Of a DNA stretch of 64,000 nucleotides, positions 8,587 through 17,384 are shown one piece after another. Source of the stretch: Bacteroidales bacterium (GTDB taxonomy: Bacteria; Bacteroidota; Bacteroidia; Bacteroidales; UBA932); the NCBI GenBank assembly GCA_030695025.1, contig JAUYTX010000013.1, positions 20,068 through 84,067 of the forward strand, read 5' to 3'. The number at the start of each line of letters is the position of its first letter. Position 1 is the stretch's first letter. Under the pieces are notes generated by a model. It saw only the letters and a list, made by a program, of their open reading frames with translations, was not told where the DNA came from and did not search any database. A program made the position numbers and the translations under genes.

Positions 8587-10452
8587 ATGGCAAAACAACT
8601 ATTTGCTGAGTTTCAATCTGTTCCCACAACACAATGGGAAGAGGTCATAAACAAGGACCTCAAAGGGGCCGATTATGAAAAGAGACTCGTATGGAAGACA
8701 ATGGAGGGATTTGCAGTTCGCCCTTACTACAGAGAAGAAGATCTCGTGAAGCTGAACCATATGGGAGGCACACCGGGATCTTTTCCGTTTGTAAGAGGAG
8801 TAAACGAGGGCAATAACTGGCTTGTACGCCAGGGCTACTGCGCCTGGGAGAGCTTTGAAAAGGCAAATGAACAGGCCGTTGACGGTCTAACGAGAGGTGT
8901 AGAGTCAATTGCATTTTGCATTGACGGAAATGCCGAGATGTGCATTGGAGAGATGTCGGTTCTTTTAAAAGGTATAGACCTTTCGAAAACCGAAGTTAAT
9001 TTTGAAGGATGCTCATGTGCAACAGCAGAGATTATTGCATCATTCCTTCAGGTGGCCTCTGCTGCAGGCGTTAAACCTACTCAAATTAAGGCATCATTCG
9101 ATTTTGATCCTTTAAACAAACTAACCACAACAGGTAACTTTTGCTGCTCTGAATACAAGACTACAATTAAAAAGAGCATGGATCTGGTTAAGGATTATCC
9201 CGGAATCAGAGTTATTGGAGTTGAAGGGTATGCATTTAATGATGCAGGAAGCACAATTGTACAAGAGCTTGGTTTTTCAATAGCAGCAGGAAGCGAATAC
9301 ATAAACATGCTAACTGAGATGGGCTATTCGGCAGATGAAGCAGCTTCGAGAATTAAGTTTACTCTGGCAATCGGACCAAACTACTTTATGGAGATAGCAA
9401 AATTCCGTGCGGCAAGATTACTTTGGGCTAACGTAGCAAAAGAGTACGGAGCAAAAGAGACAGAATCACAAAAGATTAATATACACGCTGTTACAAGCCA
9501 GTGGAACATGACCGTTTATGACGCATATGTTAATATGCTCCGCGGCACAACCGAGGCGATGAGTGCAGCTCTTGCAGGTGTAAGCTCACTTGAGGTACTT
9601 CCTTTCGACTATATTTACCGTGAACCGGCAGAGTTCAGCAACAGAGTTGCCAGAAATACTCAGATAATTCTAAAAGAGGAGTCTCATTTCGATAAAATTA
9701 CTGACCCTGCAGCAGGATCATACTATATAGAGACTCTTACAGCCTCTGTAGCTGAGCAGGCGTGGAAGCTTTTCACAGCAGCTGAGGAGAAGGGTGGATA
9801 TATTAATGCATTCAAACAGGGTTATATTCAAGGTGAAATAAAGTCTGCATCTTCAAAGAGAGATTTGAATATAGCAACAAGAAGAGAGATTCTTCTTGGA
9901 ACAAACCAGTATCCTAACTTTAACGAAAAGGCAGAAAAAGAGGTAACTCTTGACGTCGTTACTCGTGGAGCTGACTGGAAAAAGAGCGACAATCCTATAG
10001 CCCAACCTATTGAAAAATACCGTGGTGCACAGGCATTCGAAGCACTTCGCTTTGCAACAGAAAGTATGGGACACACCCCTACTGCATTCATGCTAACCTT
10101 TGGAAATCTAGCATTTGCAAGGGCAAGAGCACAATTCTCATGCAACTTCTTTGCAGTAGCCGGATTTGAGGTTGCCGACAATAACCGCTTTGCTTCAGTT
10201 GAAGAGGGAGTTGAGGCAGCACTTAAGGCCAAAGCAGACATTATTGTAGCCTGCTCATCTGATGACGAATATAGTGTAGCAATGCCAAAGATTAAAGAGT
10301 TGGCAGGAGATAAAGCAATAATTGTTGTTGCCGGAGAGCCTGCCTGCAAAGAGGAGCTTATTGCTGCAGGAATTACAAACTTCATAAGCGTTAAGAGCAA
10401 TGTACTTGAAACTCTTAAGCAGTATCAGGATTTAATGGTAAGTAAGAAATAA
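8587..10452 (+). CDS. mutA: Methylmalonyl-CoA mutase small subunit
   Basis: This is the non-catalytic subunit of the heterodimeric mutase that interconverts succinyl-CoA and R-methylmalonyl-CoA on the route to propionate. The 621-residue chain has the TIM-barrel domain and a flavodoxin-like C-terminal domain. The cobalamin-binding motif DxHxxG is absent, as expected for the small subunit. Its start [21 protein letters not shown] is typical. It lies 11 bases upstream of mutB and shares its promoter (8539-8546) and terminator (12607-12643). Confidence 0.95.
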   Translation: MAKQLFAEFQSVPTTQWEEVINKDLKGADYEKRLVWKTMEGFAVRPYYREEDLVKLNHMGGTPGSFPFVRGVNEGNNWLVRQGYCAWESFEKANEQAVDGLTRGVESIAFCIDGNAEMCIGEMSVLLKGIDLSKTEVNFEGCSCATAEIIASFLQVASAAGVKPTQIKASFDFDPLNKLTTTGNFCCSEYKTTIKKSMDLVKDYPGIRVIGVEGYAFNDAGSTIVQELGFSIAAGSEYINMLTEMGYSADEAASRIKFTLAIGPNYFMEIAKFRAARLLWANVAKEYGAKETESQKINIHAVTSQWNMTVYDAYVNMLRGTTEAMSAALAGVSSLEVLPFDYIYREPAEFSNRVARNTQIILKEESHFDKITDPAAGSYYIETLTASVAEQAWKLFTAAEEKGGYINAFKQGYIQGEIKSASSKRDLNIATRREILLGTNQYPNFNEKAEKEVTLDVVTRGADWKKSDNPIAQPIEKYRGAQAFEALRFATESMGHTPTAFMLTFGNLAFARARAQFSCNFFAVAGFEVADNNRFASVEEGVEAALKAKADIIVACSSDDEYSVAMPKIKELAGDKAIIVVAGEPACKEELIAAGITNFISVKSNVLETLKQYQDLMVSKK

Positions 10453-10463
10453 TATTATCGGCT

Positions 10464-12590
10464 ATGCGACCAAAATTTACAGATATAAAATATAACGGAG
10501 AAGCTGCACCTGCAAAAGGTGAACAGCCGGTATGGATGACACCTGAGCAGATTGGCCTTAAGGGCACATATACTGCTTCTGACCTCGAAGGTCTGGAGCA
10601 TATGAATTTTGCAGCAGGTATTCCGCCATTTTTACGCGGTCCATACAGCACAATGTACGTAATGAATCCATGGACTGTCAGACAGTACGCCGGATTCTCA
10701 ACAGCAGAGGAGTCAAACGCATTTTACAGAAGAAACCTTGCTGCCGGGCAGAAGGGTCTTTCGGTAGCATTTGACCTTGCAACACACCGCGGTTATGATG
10801 CCGACCACCCAAGGGTTGTAGGTGACGTAGGAAAAGCAGGTGTAAGCATTTGCAGCGTAGAGGACATGAAGGTTCTATTCAACCAGATTCCGCTAAACAA
10901 AATGTCGGTATCGATGACGATGAACGGCGCTGTGCTTCCTATACTGGCATTTTACATTGTTGCCGGAATGGAACAGGGGGCAAAACTTGAAGAGTTGTCA
11001 GGAACCATTCAGAACGACATTCTAAAGGAGTTTATGGTTAGAAACACCTACATTTACCCTCCTGATTTCTCAATGAGAATTATTGGCGACATATTCTCAT
11101 ACACAGCTCAGAAAATGCCAAAATTCAACTCAATCTCAATTTCGGGTTACCATATGCAGGAGGCAGGAGCAACCTGCGATATTGAGATGGCATATACACT
11201 TGCCGACGGTCTTGAGTACCTAAGAACAGGAATTGCAGCAGGAATGGATGTCGATCAATTTGCACCACGTCTCTCATTCTTCTGGGCAATAGGCATGAAT
11301 CACTTCATGGAGATTGCAAAGATGCGTGCAGCAAGAATGATCTGGGCAAAACTTGTAAAACAGTTCAACCCTAAAAATCCTAAATCGATGTCTCTTAGAA
11401 CACACTCACAGACATCGGGATGGTCACTAACTGAGCAGGACCCATACAACAACGTTGCCCGTACATGTGTCGAGGCAATGGGTGCAGCACTGGGACACAC
11501 TCAGTCACTCCACACCAACGCCCTTGACGAAGCAATCGCACTCCCTACAGATTTCTCTGCCCGTATTGCAAGAAATACACAGATTTATCTTCAGGAAGAG
11601 ACCCAGATCACCAAATCACTTGACCCTTGGGCCGGCTCATACTATGTTGAGAAGCTCACTGCAGATATTGCAGAGCGCGCATGGGGACATATTGAAGAGG
11701 TTGAAAAGCTGGGTGGAATGGCCAAGGCAATTGAGACAGGTATTCCTAAACTCAGAATCGAAGAGGCAGCTGCCCGCAAACAGGCAAGAATTGACTCACG
11801 TATCGACTCCATTGTAGGTCTTAACAAATACCGTCTTGAGAAAGAGGATCCATTGGAAATTCTTGATGTTGACAACTCTATGGTAAGAGAGTCACAAATA
11901 GCAAGGCTTAAAGAGCTTCGTGCAAACCGTGACGAGGTTAAGGTTAAGGCAGCTCTTGCAGCAATTACAAAGGCTGCTGCCGAAAAGAGTGGCAACCTTC
12001 TTGAACTTGCCGTTGAGGCAGCCCGTTTAAGGGCTACTTTGGGAGAGATCTCAGATGCTTGCGAAGAGGTAGCAGGAAGATATAAAGCAATAATTCGTAT
12101 GAACACAGGTGTTTATTCAAGCGAGGTCAAAAATGACAGCGAATTCGAAAAGGCAAAGAGTCTGGTTTCTGAATTTGCAAAAAAAGAGGGGCGTCAGCCA
12201 AGAATCATGATTGCAAAACTTGGACAGGACGGTCACGACCGCGGAGCCAAAGTGGTTGCAACAGGCTATGCAGACTGTGGCTTTGATGTTGACATGGGAC
12301 CACTGTTCCAGACTCCCGAAGAGGCTGCAAAACAGGCTGTTGAGAACGACGTACACATTGTTGGAGTTTCATCACTGGCTGCAGGTCACAAGACGCTTGT
12401 ACCTCAGATCATGGGCGAACTTAAGAAACTGGGACGTGAAGATATCATGGTAATTGTTGGAGGAGTTATTCCTGCACAGGATTATGATCAACTTTACAAA
12501 GCAGGAGCCGTAGCAATTTTCGGCCCCGGAACCTCGGTAACAGGTGCTGCCATTAAACTAATGGAACTTCTGCTACAGAAGTTTGAATAG
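10464..12590 (+). CDS. mutB: Methylmalonyl-CoA mutase large subunit
   Basis: This is the catalytic, adenosylcobalamin-binding subunit. The 708-residue chain has the substrate-binding barrel (residues about 30-520, including [18 protein letters not shown]) and a C-terminal B12 domain. The DxHxxG motif is intact, with Asp589, His591 (lower axial ligand of cobalt) and Gly594, followed by the GVSSLAAGH segment. Together with MutA it allows succinate-to-propionate conversion, common in Bacteroidales. No epimerase, decarboxylase or mutase chaperone (MeaB/ArgK) gene is next to it. Confidence 0.98.
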   Translation: MRPKFTDIKYNGEAAPAKGEQPVWMTPEQIGLKGTYTASDLEGLEHMNFAAGIPPFLRGPYSTMYVMNPWTVRQYAGFSTAEESNAFYRRNLAAGQKGLSVAFDLATHRGYDADHPRVVGDVGKAGVSICSVEDMKVLFNQIPLNKMSVSMTMNGAVLPILAFYIVAGMEQGAKLEELSGTIQNDILKEFMVRNTYIYPPDFSMRIIGDIFSYTAQKMPKFNSISISGYHMQEAGATCDIEMAYTLADGLEYLRTGIAAGMDVDQFAPRLSFFWAIGMNHFMEIAKMRAARMIWAKLVKQFNPKNPKSMSLRTHSQTSGWSLTEQDPYNNVARTCVEAMGAALGHTQSLHTNALDEAIALPTDFSARIARNTQIYLQEETQITKSLDPWAGSYYVEKLTADIAERAWGHIEEVEKLGGMAKAIETGIPKLRIEEAAARKQARIDSRIDSIVGLNKYRLEKEDPLEILDVDNSMVRESQIARLKELRANRDEVKVKAALAAITKAAAEKSGNLLELAVEAARLRATLGEISDACEEVAGRYKAIIRMNTGVYSSEVKNDSEFEKAKSLVSEFAKKEGRQPRIMIAKLGQDGHDRGAKVVATGYADCGFDVDMGPLFQTPEEAAKQAVENDVHIVGVSSLAAGHKTLVPQIMGELKKLGREDIMVIVGGVIPAQDYDQLYKAGAVAIFGPGTSVTGAAIKLMELLLQKFE

Positions 12591-12606
12591 CACTCAATTA
12601 TTCATG

Positions 12607-12643
12607 AAAAAAGCTGTCAGGGAATATCCCTGACAGCTTTTTT
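12607..12643. terminator. Strong bidirectional terminator after mutB
   Basis: A 17-bp perfect stem (12607-12623 with 12627-12643) has a 3-base loop, with A-runs and T-runs forming the outer stem. It lies between the convergent ends of mutB and the DUF3667 gene and can terminate both. Confidence 0.9.
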
Positions 12644-12656
12644 ATTTAATAAATTA

Positions 12657-13709
12657 TCAAAAGAACTTGTAAAGAACCATATACAATACCAGAATAATCA
12701 TCGAAACAATTATAAACTGATAGAGAAAGAAAGCTGTAACCATTCTCAAAATAATTTTTCTCCATTTTGCCTTATAAAGCTTTCTTCCTCCGGCAATAAG
12801 ATATACCGGAAAAATCATAAGAAGCCACGCCTCATACATTGTCTGCTTTTGAGGAAAAATCAGAGAAATAGTTATCAGAATTGAAAAAATTACAAATAGA
12901 AACGCATGCTGATTAAGTGAGAATATAAAATGTGCCAGATAATGCCTCTGTTGCTTTCTAAACAAAAACCACAGAAGCATAGCATAGAGCGGCATCATTC
13001 CAATCAAAGCCCAGGATAAATAGGTAAAAAATCTGGATATATAAAGCTCTTTGTTTTGTTTAACCTCCTCAAAATTTCTTTTACCATTTTTACCTTTTTT
13101 ATCTTTTTCGCTTATTTCTTTCTTACTCTCATTAATCTGGTTCTGGATAGCAGCCAGATCTACATATTCCGGGTTTATCTCAACAACCTGTTCCTTCTTA
13201 GAATCTTCTTTGTCGTCTATAGAGATCAGCTTAATATTCGTATCGGCATCTGTCGATAACCTTAGCAACAAGAAGAATATGAAACTTATAAAAAGATATA
13301 GTCTGAATGGAGGCATATACCTCATCCTCTTTCCTGCAACATAGTCAAGAGCCATTTCTCCCGGCTTAAACAGAATTGACTTGAGCGATTTCCAGAGGCG
13401 TGTATCAAATGCCATCATATTAGCCATAGCATCTACAATTAAGACACTAACAGGCCTGTCAAAATCTTTTGCTGATTGCCCGCAATTATTGCAGAAATGG
13501 CCGGTGAACTCAGTTTCACAGTTCTTGCAAACAATCATCTCAGCATTATGGGCATTAAGGAGTTCTGCCTCATTCTCTTCAATTACTGATTGGTCCTCTG
13601 ATTTAATATCATCTTTTGTATTTCTAGGGGTTACCGGGTTAACATCAGTCTTCTTGTCCTCTGCGTTGTTTATTTCTTCAGAGAGATTGCCGCTGTTTTG
13701 GTTTATCAT
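12657..13709 (-). CDS. DUF3667 membrane protein with zinc ribbon
   Basis: The 350-residue protein has a polar N-terminus of about 58 residues. A zinc ribbon follows, with Cys61, Cys64, Cys73 and Cys76 (CKNCETEF, CNNCGQ). Next comes the DUF3667 signature (LWKSLKSILFKPGEMALDY, GKRMRYMPPFRLYLF). The C-terminal half has about four hydrophobic segments separated by a Lys/Glu-rich loop. Function is unknown in the family. It lies 20 bases after the SMP-30-like gene, probably in one transcript. Confidence 0.8.
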   Translation of the reverse strand: MINQNSGNLSEEINNAEDKKTDVNPVTPRNTKDDIKSEDQSVIEENEAELLNAHNAEMIVCKNCETEFTGHFCNNCGQSAKDFDRPVSVLIVDAMANMMAFDTRLWKSLKSILFKPGEMALDYVAGKRMRYMPPFRLYLFISFIFFLLLRLSTDADTNIKLISIDDKEDSKKEQVVEINPEYVDLAAIQNQINESKKEISEKDKKGKNGKRNFEEVKQNKELYISRFFTYLSWALIGMMPLYAMLLWFLFRKQQRHYLAHFIFSLNQHAFLFVIFSILITISLIFPQKQTMYEAWLLMIFPVYLIAGGRKLYKAKWRKIILRMVTAFFLYQFIIVSMIILVLYMVLYKFF

Positions 13710-13729
13710 ATAGTTTAAGTTTAGTCAAA

Positions 13730-14677
13730 TTAGAATTCTATCACCTCAAAACAGCCTCTGTCGGCAAGGGTAATGTATGCCTTTTTGTAGTCATTTGAAA
13801 AGGTGATATTGGTAGGGAGTTTGCCTTTCAGAAGATATTCTGCAGTAATGGTTCCGGAAGGAGACAACTTAACAACCGTTCCCTTTCCGTGGCGTGTTAT
13901 GTATAGGTTGCCGGCAGGGTCACACCTCATGCCATCCATCCCAAAATCATCAAATTTATAAAATAGCCTTTTGCCTGAAATACTTCCGTCGGGAAGAATA
14001 TCGTAAACCCATACATTTCGCTGAATTGATTCATTAACATAAAGCAGTTTACCATCGGGGCTCACCTCTACTCCATTTGTGGTTCCCATATTTTTCTCAA
14101 GAAGGGTAACCTTACGGTCTAATGTTATCATCCACAGCATTCCGGTTGAATCTCTCCATGCCGGATCGCTTGCATATATAATTCCGGAAACAGGGGAAAT
14201 TGTAAGGTCATTTGGCTGGTTCATTGTAGAATTGTGGGCATAGACCTCAATTTGCCTGTTATCCGGATTAACCCTGAGAATATTATGTTTAGTGTAATCG
14301 GCTATGTACATCTTTCCATCACTGCCAAACCTGATTCCATTACCAACAGAACCTTGCGGCAACATTACAAATTCAGAGACAACTCCTTCGGGAGTAACTA
14401 TTCCGATTGTGCCCTGTTCTCTGAAATTAACAGCATACAGATTGCCTTTTTTATCAACTGCAGGCCCTTCCATACCTTTGGTAAAAGAGCCCTCGGGCAG
14501 TAAATCTGTCACTCTGTAGGCAGGATCTGTACAAGTCTCGCAACCATCACCAACTACCCCTTTTTTAAAATTACTATAGCTATTTTCCTGAGCTTTTAAC
14601 ATGCCGGGAAAGATTGTCAGGATCAGCCCCAAAACAAGAAACACCTGGTTGCATATTATAGATTTGAACTTTTTCAT
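13730..14677 (-). CDS. SMP-30/gluconolactonase-like secreted beta-propeller protein
   Basis: The 315-residue protein has an N-terminal signal (MKKFKSIICNQVFLVLGLILTIFPGMLKAQ) and repeated beta-propeller blades with the pattern D-G-x-x-Y/D (VDKKGNLYAVN, FGSDKGKMYIAD-like, VSPDGKLLYVNES, CDPAGNLYITR). This matches the SMP-30/gluconolactonase/LRE-like group. Substrate specificity cannot be assigned. I chose the ATG at 14677 because it opens the signal peptide and leaves 28 bases to the -7 box at 14706-14713; the longer frame to 14725 would cover that box. Confidence 0.83.
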   Translation of the reverse strand: MKKFKSIICNQVFLVLGLILTIFPGMLKAQENSYSNFKKGVVGDGCETCTDPAYRVTDLLPEGSFTKGMEGPAVDKKGNLYAVNFREQGTIGIVTPEGVVSEFVMLPQGSVGNGIRFGSDGKMYIADYTKHNILRVNPDNRQIEVYAHNSTMNQPNDLTISPVSGIIYASDPAWRDSTGMLWMITLDRKVTLLEKNMGTTNGVEVSPDGKLLYVNESIQRNVWVYDILPDGSISGKRLFYKFDDFGMDGMRCDPAGNLYITRHGKGTVVKLSPSGTITAEYLLKGKLPTNITFSNDYKKAYITLADRGCFEVIEF

Positions 14678-14705
14678 CACTTTCAATTTTGTTGTAAATA
14701 ACTGA

Positions 14706-14713
14706 CAAATATA
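14706..14713 (-). promoter_or_regulatory. -7 box of the SMP-30-like / DUF3667 transcript
   Basis: On the minus strand TATATTTG fits TAnnTTTG, 28 bases before the ATG at 14677. No -33 TTTG at the usual distance. Confidence 0.6.
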
Positions 14714-14760
14714 CCAATTATACATAAATGATAAAAAAGAAAATTATTAAACACGTATAA

Positions 14761-14768
14761 TAAATTTG
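14761..14768 (+). promoter_or_regulatory. -7 box of the metY-metX-thrA-asd operon
   Basis: TAAATTTG fits TAnnTTTG. It lies 46 bases before the leader ORF and about 265 bases before metY, so the transcript would carry a long leader. No convincing -33 box is visible. Confidence 0.6.
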
Positions 14769-14814
14769 GATTTTTTAATTACAATTCATAACTTCGCCGC
14801 CGATAGATCAATAA

Positions 14815-14949
14815 ATGCTAAGAGAGAACAACATACAACCATGTAAAGGCAGAAATAACTCTGCCCGTATCTCTTTTTCTTCCACAGGCATTACGATTTT
14901 CACATCCACAACGATGATGATGCGAATGCATCGCAAGATGCATAGCTAG
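14815..14949 (+). CDS. Putative Thr/Ile/Met-rich leader peptide of the met/thr operon
   Basis: A 44-codon ORF (ATG 14815, TAG 14947-14949) lies between the -7 box and metY. Residues 24-33 read TGITIFTSTT, with five Thr and two Ile. Residues 34-42 read MMMRMHRKM, with five Met. Codons for these amino acids are thus concentrated just before the stop, as in leader peptides that sense charged tRNA (compare thrL of Escherichia coli, rich in Thr and Ile). The genes downstream make homoserine, the precursor of Thr and Met. The reading frame and codons are seen directly; its translation and regulatory role are inference. Confidence 0.7.
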   Translation: MLRENNIQPCKGRNNSARISFSSTGITIFTSTTMMMRMHRKMHS

Positions 14950-14953
14950 TTTC

Positions 14954-15015
14954 GGGTTCTTACGCAGAACCATTGGGCTTTGCCCAAAAATCCCCTTCAA
15001 GAGATTTCGTAACCC
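14954..15015 (+). promoter_or_regulatory. Candidate attenuator hairpins upstream of metY
   Basis: After the leader stop codon two small hairpins are visible: 14955-14960 with 14966-14971 (GGTTCT/AGAACC) and 14973-14978 with 14982-14987 (TTGGGC/GCCCAA, 3-base loop). GGGTT at 14954-14958 can instead pair with AACCC at 15011-15015, which would exclude the first hairpin. A further stem, TGCGA/TCGCA (14921-14925 with 14931-14935), lies inside the Met codons of the leader ORF. No T-run follows, so it may act on termination by another route or on metY translation. Confidence 0.45.
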
Positions 15016-15033
15016 TTAAATCATCATCAATCA

Positions 15034-16353
15034 ATGAGTAAACAATATTTTGATACCTTACAGGTACATGCAGGACGTGACAGAAGCACATCTAATGGGC
15101 CCTGCGCAACCCCGATAGCACAAACATCCTCCTTTTTATTCGATAGCACCGATCATGCTGCTTCACTTTTCAATCTCTCCCATCCTGGACATATATATAC
15201 CAGATTATCAAACCCTACAACAGAGGTACTGGAGAAAAGAATTGCCGCACTCGAGGGTGCAGCAGCCGCCGTAGCCGTTTCATCAGGACAGGCATCACAA
15301 TTTCTGGCAATCCAGAATATTGCCTCTGCAGGCGATAATATCGTAAGTGCAACTTCGCTTTATGGTGGCACACACAATCAATTCAAAATCAGCTTTGCAC
15401 GCCTTGGAATAGAGTTCAGATTTGCTCCAAATGACAATATTGGTGAATTTGAAGCCAAAATTGATAACAAAACGAAAGCAATTTTCATTGAGACAATCGG
15501 AAATTCAGATTTTTATATTCCTGAATTTGAAGCCTTTGCATCATTAAGTAAAAAATACGACATTCCTCTGATTGTTGACAACACTTTTGGGGCTGCCGGA
15601 TACCTTTTCAGACCTATTGAGTACGGCACTGCTGTAATAACTCACGCTGCTACAAAATGGATTGGCGGACACGGCACATCAATAGGCGGTGTAGTTGTCG
15701 ACTGCGGAAATTTCAACTGGGCAAACGGTAAGTTTCCACAATTCACAAACCCTTCGGAATCATACCACGGACTTAGTTTCTGGGATAGCTTTGGAGCAAA
15801 CTCTCCTCACGGGAACATAGCCTTTGCAGTTAAGGCACGTGCCGAAGGTCTGCGTGATTGGGGATGCACTCTAAGCCCTTTCAATTCTTTCCTGATTCAA
15901 CAAGGGTGTGAAACTCTTTCCCTGAGAATGGATAAAATTCTTGGAAATGCACTTGAGCTTGCAAGTTGGCTGGAGGCTCACCCAAAGGTAGAATCTGTAA
16001 ACTATCCGGGGCTTAAAAATAATCTCAACCATGAAAGGGCAAAAAAGTATCTGAGAAACGGGTTCGGAGGAGTTCTTACATTCACCCTAAAGGCAGCTGA
16101 AAAGGGCAATGGTGGCTTGCCTGCGGGCAAGATTCCCGATTTTGTTCACTCACTTGAACTCTTAAGCCATCTGGTAAATGTGGGAGACAATAAAACACTT
16201 ATAAGCCACTCAGCTTCTACCACGCACGCACAACTTAGCGAAAAGGAGCTTGCAGCTGCCGGAATAGGGGCAAATATGCTCAGAATATCCCTGGGAATTG
16301 AGAATATTGAGGACATTAAAGCCGATATTGAACAGGCATTAAGGAGGGTGTAG
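15034..16353 (+). CDS. metY: O-acetylhomoserine sulfhydrylase
   Basis: This PLP enzyme makes homocysteine from O-acetylhomoserine and sulfide. The 439-residue chain has the long-form Cys/Met-metabolism fold; the PLP Schiff-base lysine is Lys208 in [14 protein letters not shown]. The N-terminal region ([38 protein letters not shown]) is typical of the MetY group rather than cystathionine synthases. It is the first structural gene of metY-metX-thrA-asd, three bases before metX, with the long leader upstream. Confidence 0.95.
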   Translation: MSKQYFDTLQVHAGRDRSTSNGPCATPIAQTSSFLFDSTDHAASLFNLSHPGHIYTRLSNPTTEVLEKRIAALEGAAAAVAVSSGQASQFLAIQNIASAGDNIVSATSLYGGTHNQFKISFARLGIEFRFAPNDNIGEFEAKIDNKTKAIFIETIGNSDFYIPEFEAFASLSKKYDIPLIVDNTFGAAGYLFRPIEYGTAVITHAATKWIGGHGTSIGGVVVDCGNFNWANGKFPQFTNPSESYHGLSFWDSFGANSPHGNIAFAVKARAEGLRDWGCTLSPFNSFLIQQGCETLSLRMDKILGNALELASWLEAHPKVESVNYPGLKNNLNHERAKKYLRNGFGGVLTFTLKAAEKGNGGLPAGKIPDFVHSLELLSHLVNVGDNKTLISHSASTTHAQLSEKELAAAGIGANMLRISLGIENIEDIKADIEQALRRV

Positions 16354-16356
16354 CTT

Positions 16357-17382
16357 ATGCAGAGAAAAGTTTATAAACACGCATCACCCTTTGTGCTCGA
16401 GAGCAATGCAACCCTTGATTCAATTGAAATTTGTTATCACCAAAGCGGCACATACATTCCAGGCAAGAGGGTAATATGGATATGTCACGCTCTTACTGCC
16501 AACTCAAATCCCCAAGAGTGGTGGAGCGGACTTGTTGGCCCGGGCAAACTCTTTGACCCCGAAAAATATCATGTTATCTGCGCCAATATGTTGGGTTCAT
16601 GTTATGGCAGCACAGGCCCGGCCTCAAAAGGAGTTAACGGTAAACCTCATTTACTGGACTTTCCGGATGTTACAGTGCGTGACACTGTTGCTGCCCACAA
16701 CCTGCTAAGAGAGCATCTTGGAATTGAGCAAATTGAACTTATTATCGGAGGTTCAATAGGAGGATTTCAGGCACTTGAGTGGAGTATAATGTATCCGAAA
16801 GTGGTTAAGAACCTGGTCCTGATAGGCTGTAATGCGGCAGTATCGCCCTGGGGAGCAGCATTTAACGAATCTCAGAGAATGGCACTTCTGGCAGACCCCT
16901 CATTCAGAGAGCAGAGAGATATAAACGGAGGCAAAGCCGGGCTTGAGACGGCCAGATCAATCGCTCTTTTATCGTATAGATCCTATGAGGGATACGGAAA
17001 AAGTCAGGGAGAGGATAACAACAATTTTATCTTCGCTTCAAAGGCGTGCAGCTACCAAAGACATCAGGGTGAAAAGCTATCAAAAAGATTTGATGCATAC
17101 TCATATTACACACTGACAAAATCTGTTGACAGTCACAATGTTGCAAGAGAAAGAGGGAGCATAGAGAGGGCACTTTTGTCAGTTGAGGCCTCTACACTTG
17201 TAATAGGCATTGATACAGATAACCTGTTTCCATTGGAGGAGCAGATATTTTTAAGTCGAAAAATTAAGGGGGCTAGGCTGGCTATTATAAAATCACTGTA
17301 TGGCCATGATGGATTTCTGCTCGAATGGGAGCAGACTGAAAGTATTATCAGGAACAACTTTCAACTTTTTAACAATAACTAA
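16357..17382 (+). CDS. metX: Homoserine O-acetyltransferase
   Basis: This alpha/beta-hydrolase-fold acyltransferase activates homoserine for homocysteine synthesis. The 341-residue chain contains the nucleophile Ser133 in GGSIGGFQALEW, an Asp in the VIGIDTDNLFP segment (about 284-286) and His317 in YGHDGFLLEW, the catalytic triad. The acetyl (not succinyl) assignment follows the MetX family and its pairing with MetY. It sits between metY (3-base gap) and thrA (2-base gap), so it is surely co-transcribed. Confidence 0.95.
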   Translation: MQRKVYKHASPFVLESNATLDSIEICYHQSGTYIPGKRVIWICHALTANSNPQEWWSGLVGPGKLFDPEKYHVICANMLGSCYGSTGPASKGVNGKPHLLDFPDVTVRDTVAAHNLLREHLGIEQIELIIGGSIGGFQALEWSIMYPKVVKNLVLIGCNAAVSPWGAAFNESQRMALLADPSFREQRDINGGKAGLETARSIALLSYRSYEGYGKSQGEDNNNFIFASKACSYQRHQGEKLSKRFDAYSYYTLTKSVDSHNVARERGSIERALLSVEASTLVIGIDTDNLFPLEEQIFLSRKIKGARLAIIKSLYGHDGFLLEWEQTESIIRNNFQLFNNN

Positions 17383-17384
17383 TT

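Noticed and set aside
14818..15000. Minus-strand ORF of 60 aa in the metY leader
   Set aside because: It is the antisense shadow of the leader ORF; its His/Cys-rich sequence comes from the complement of the Met and Thr codons, and no promoter precedes it.
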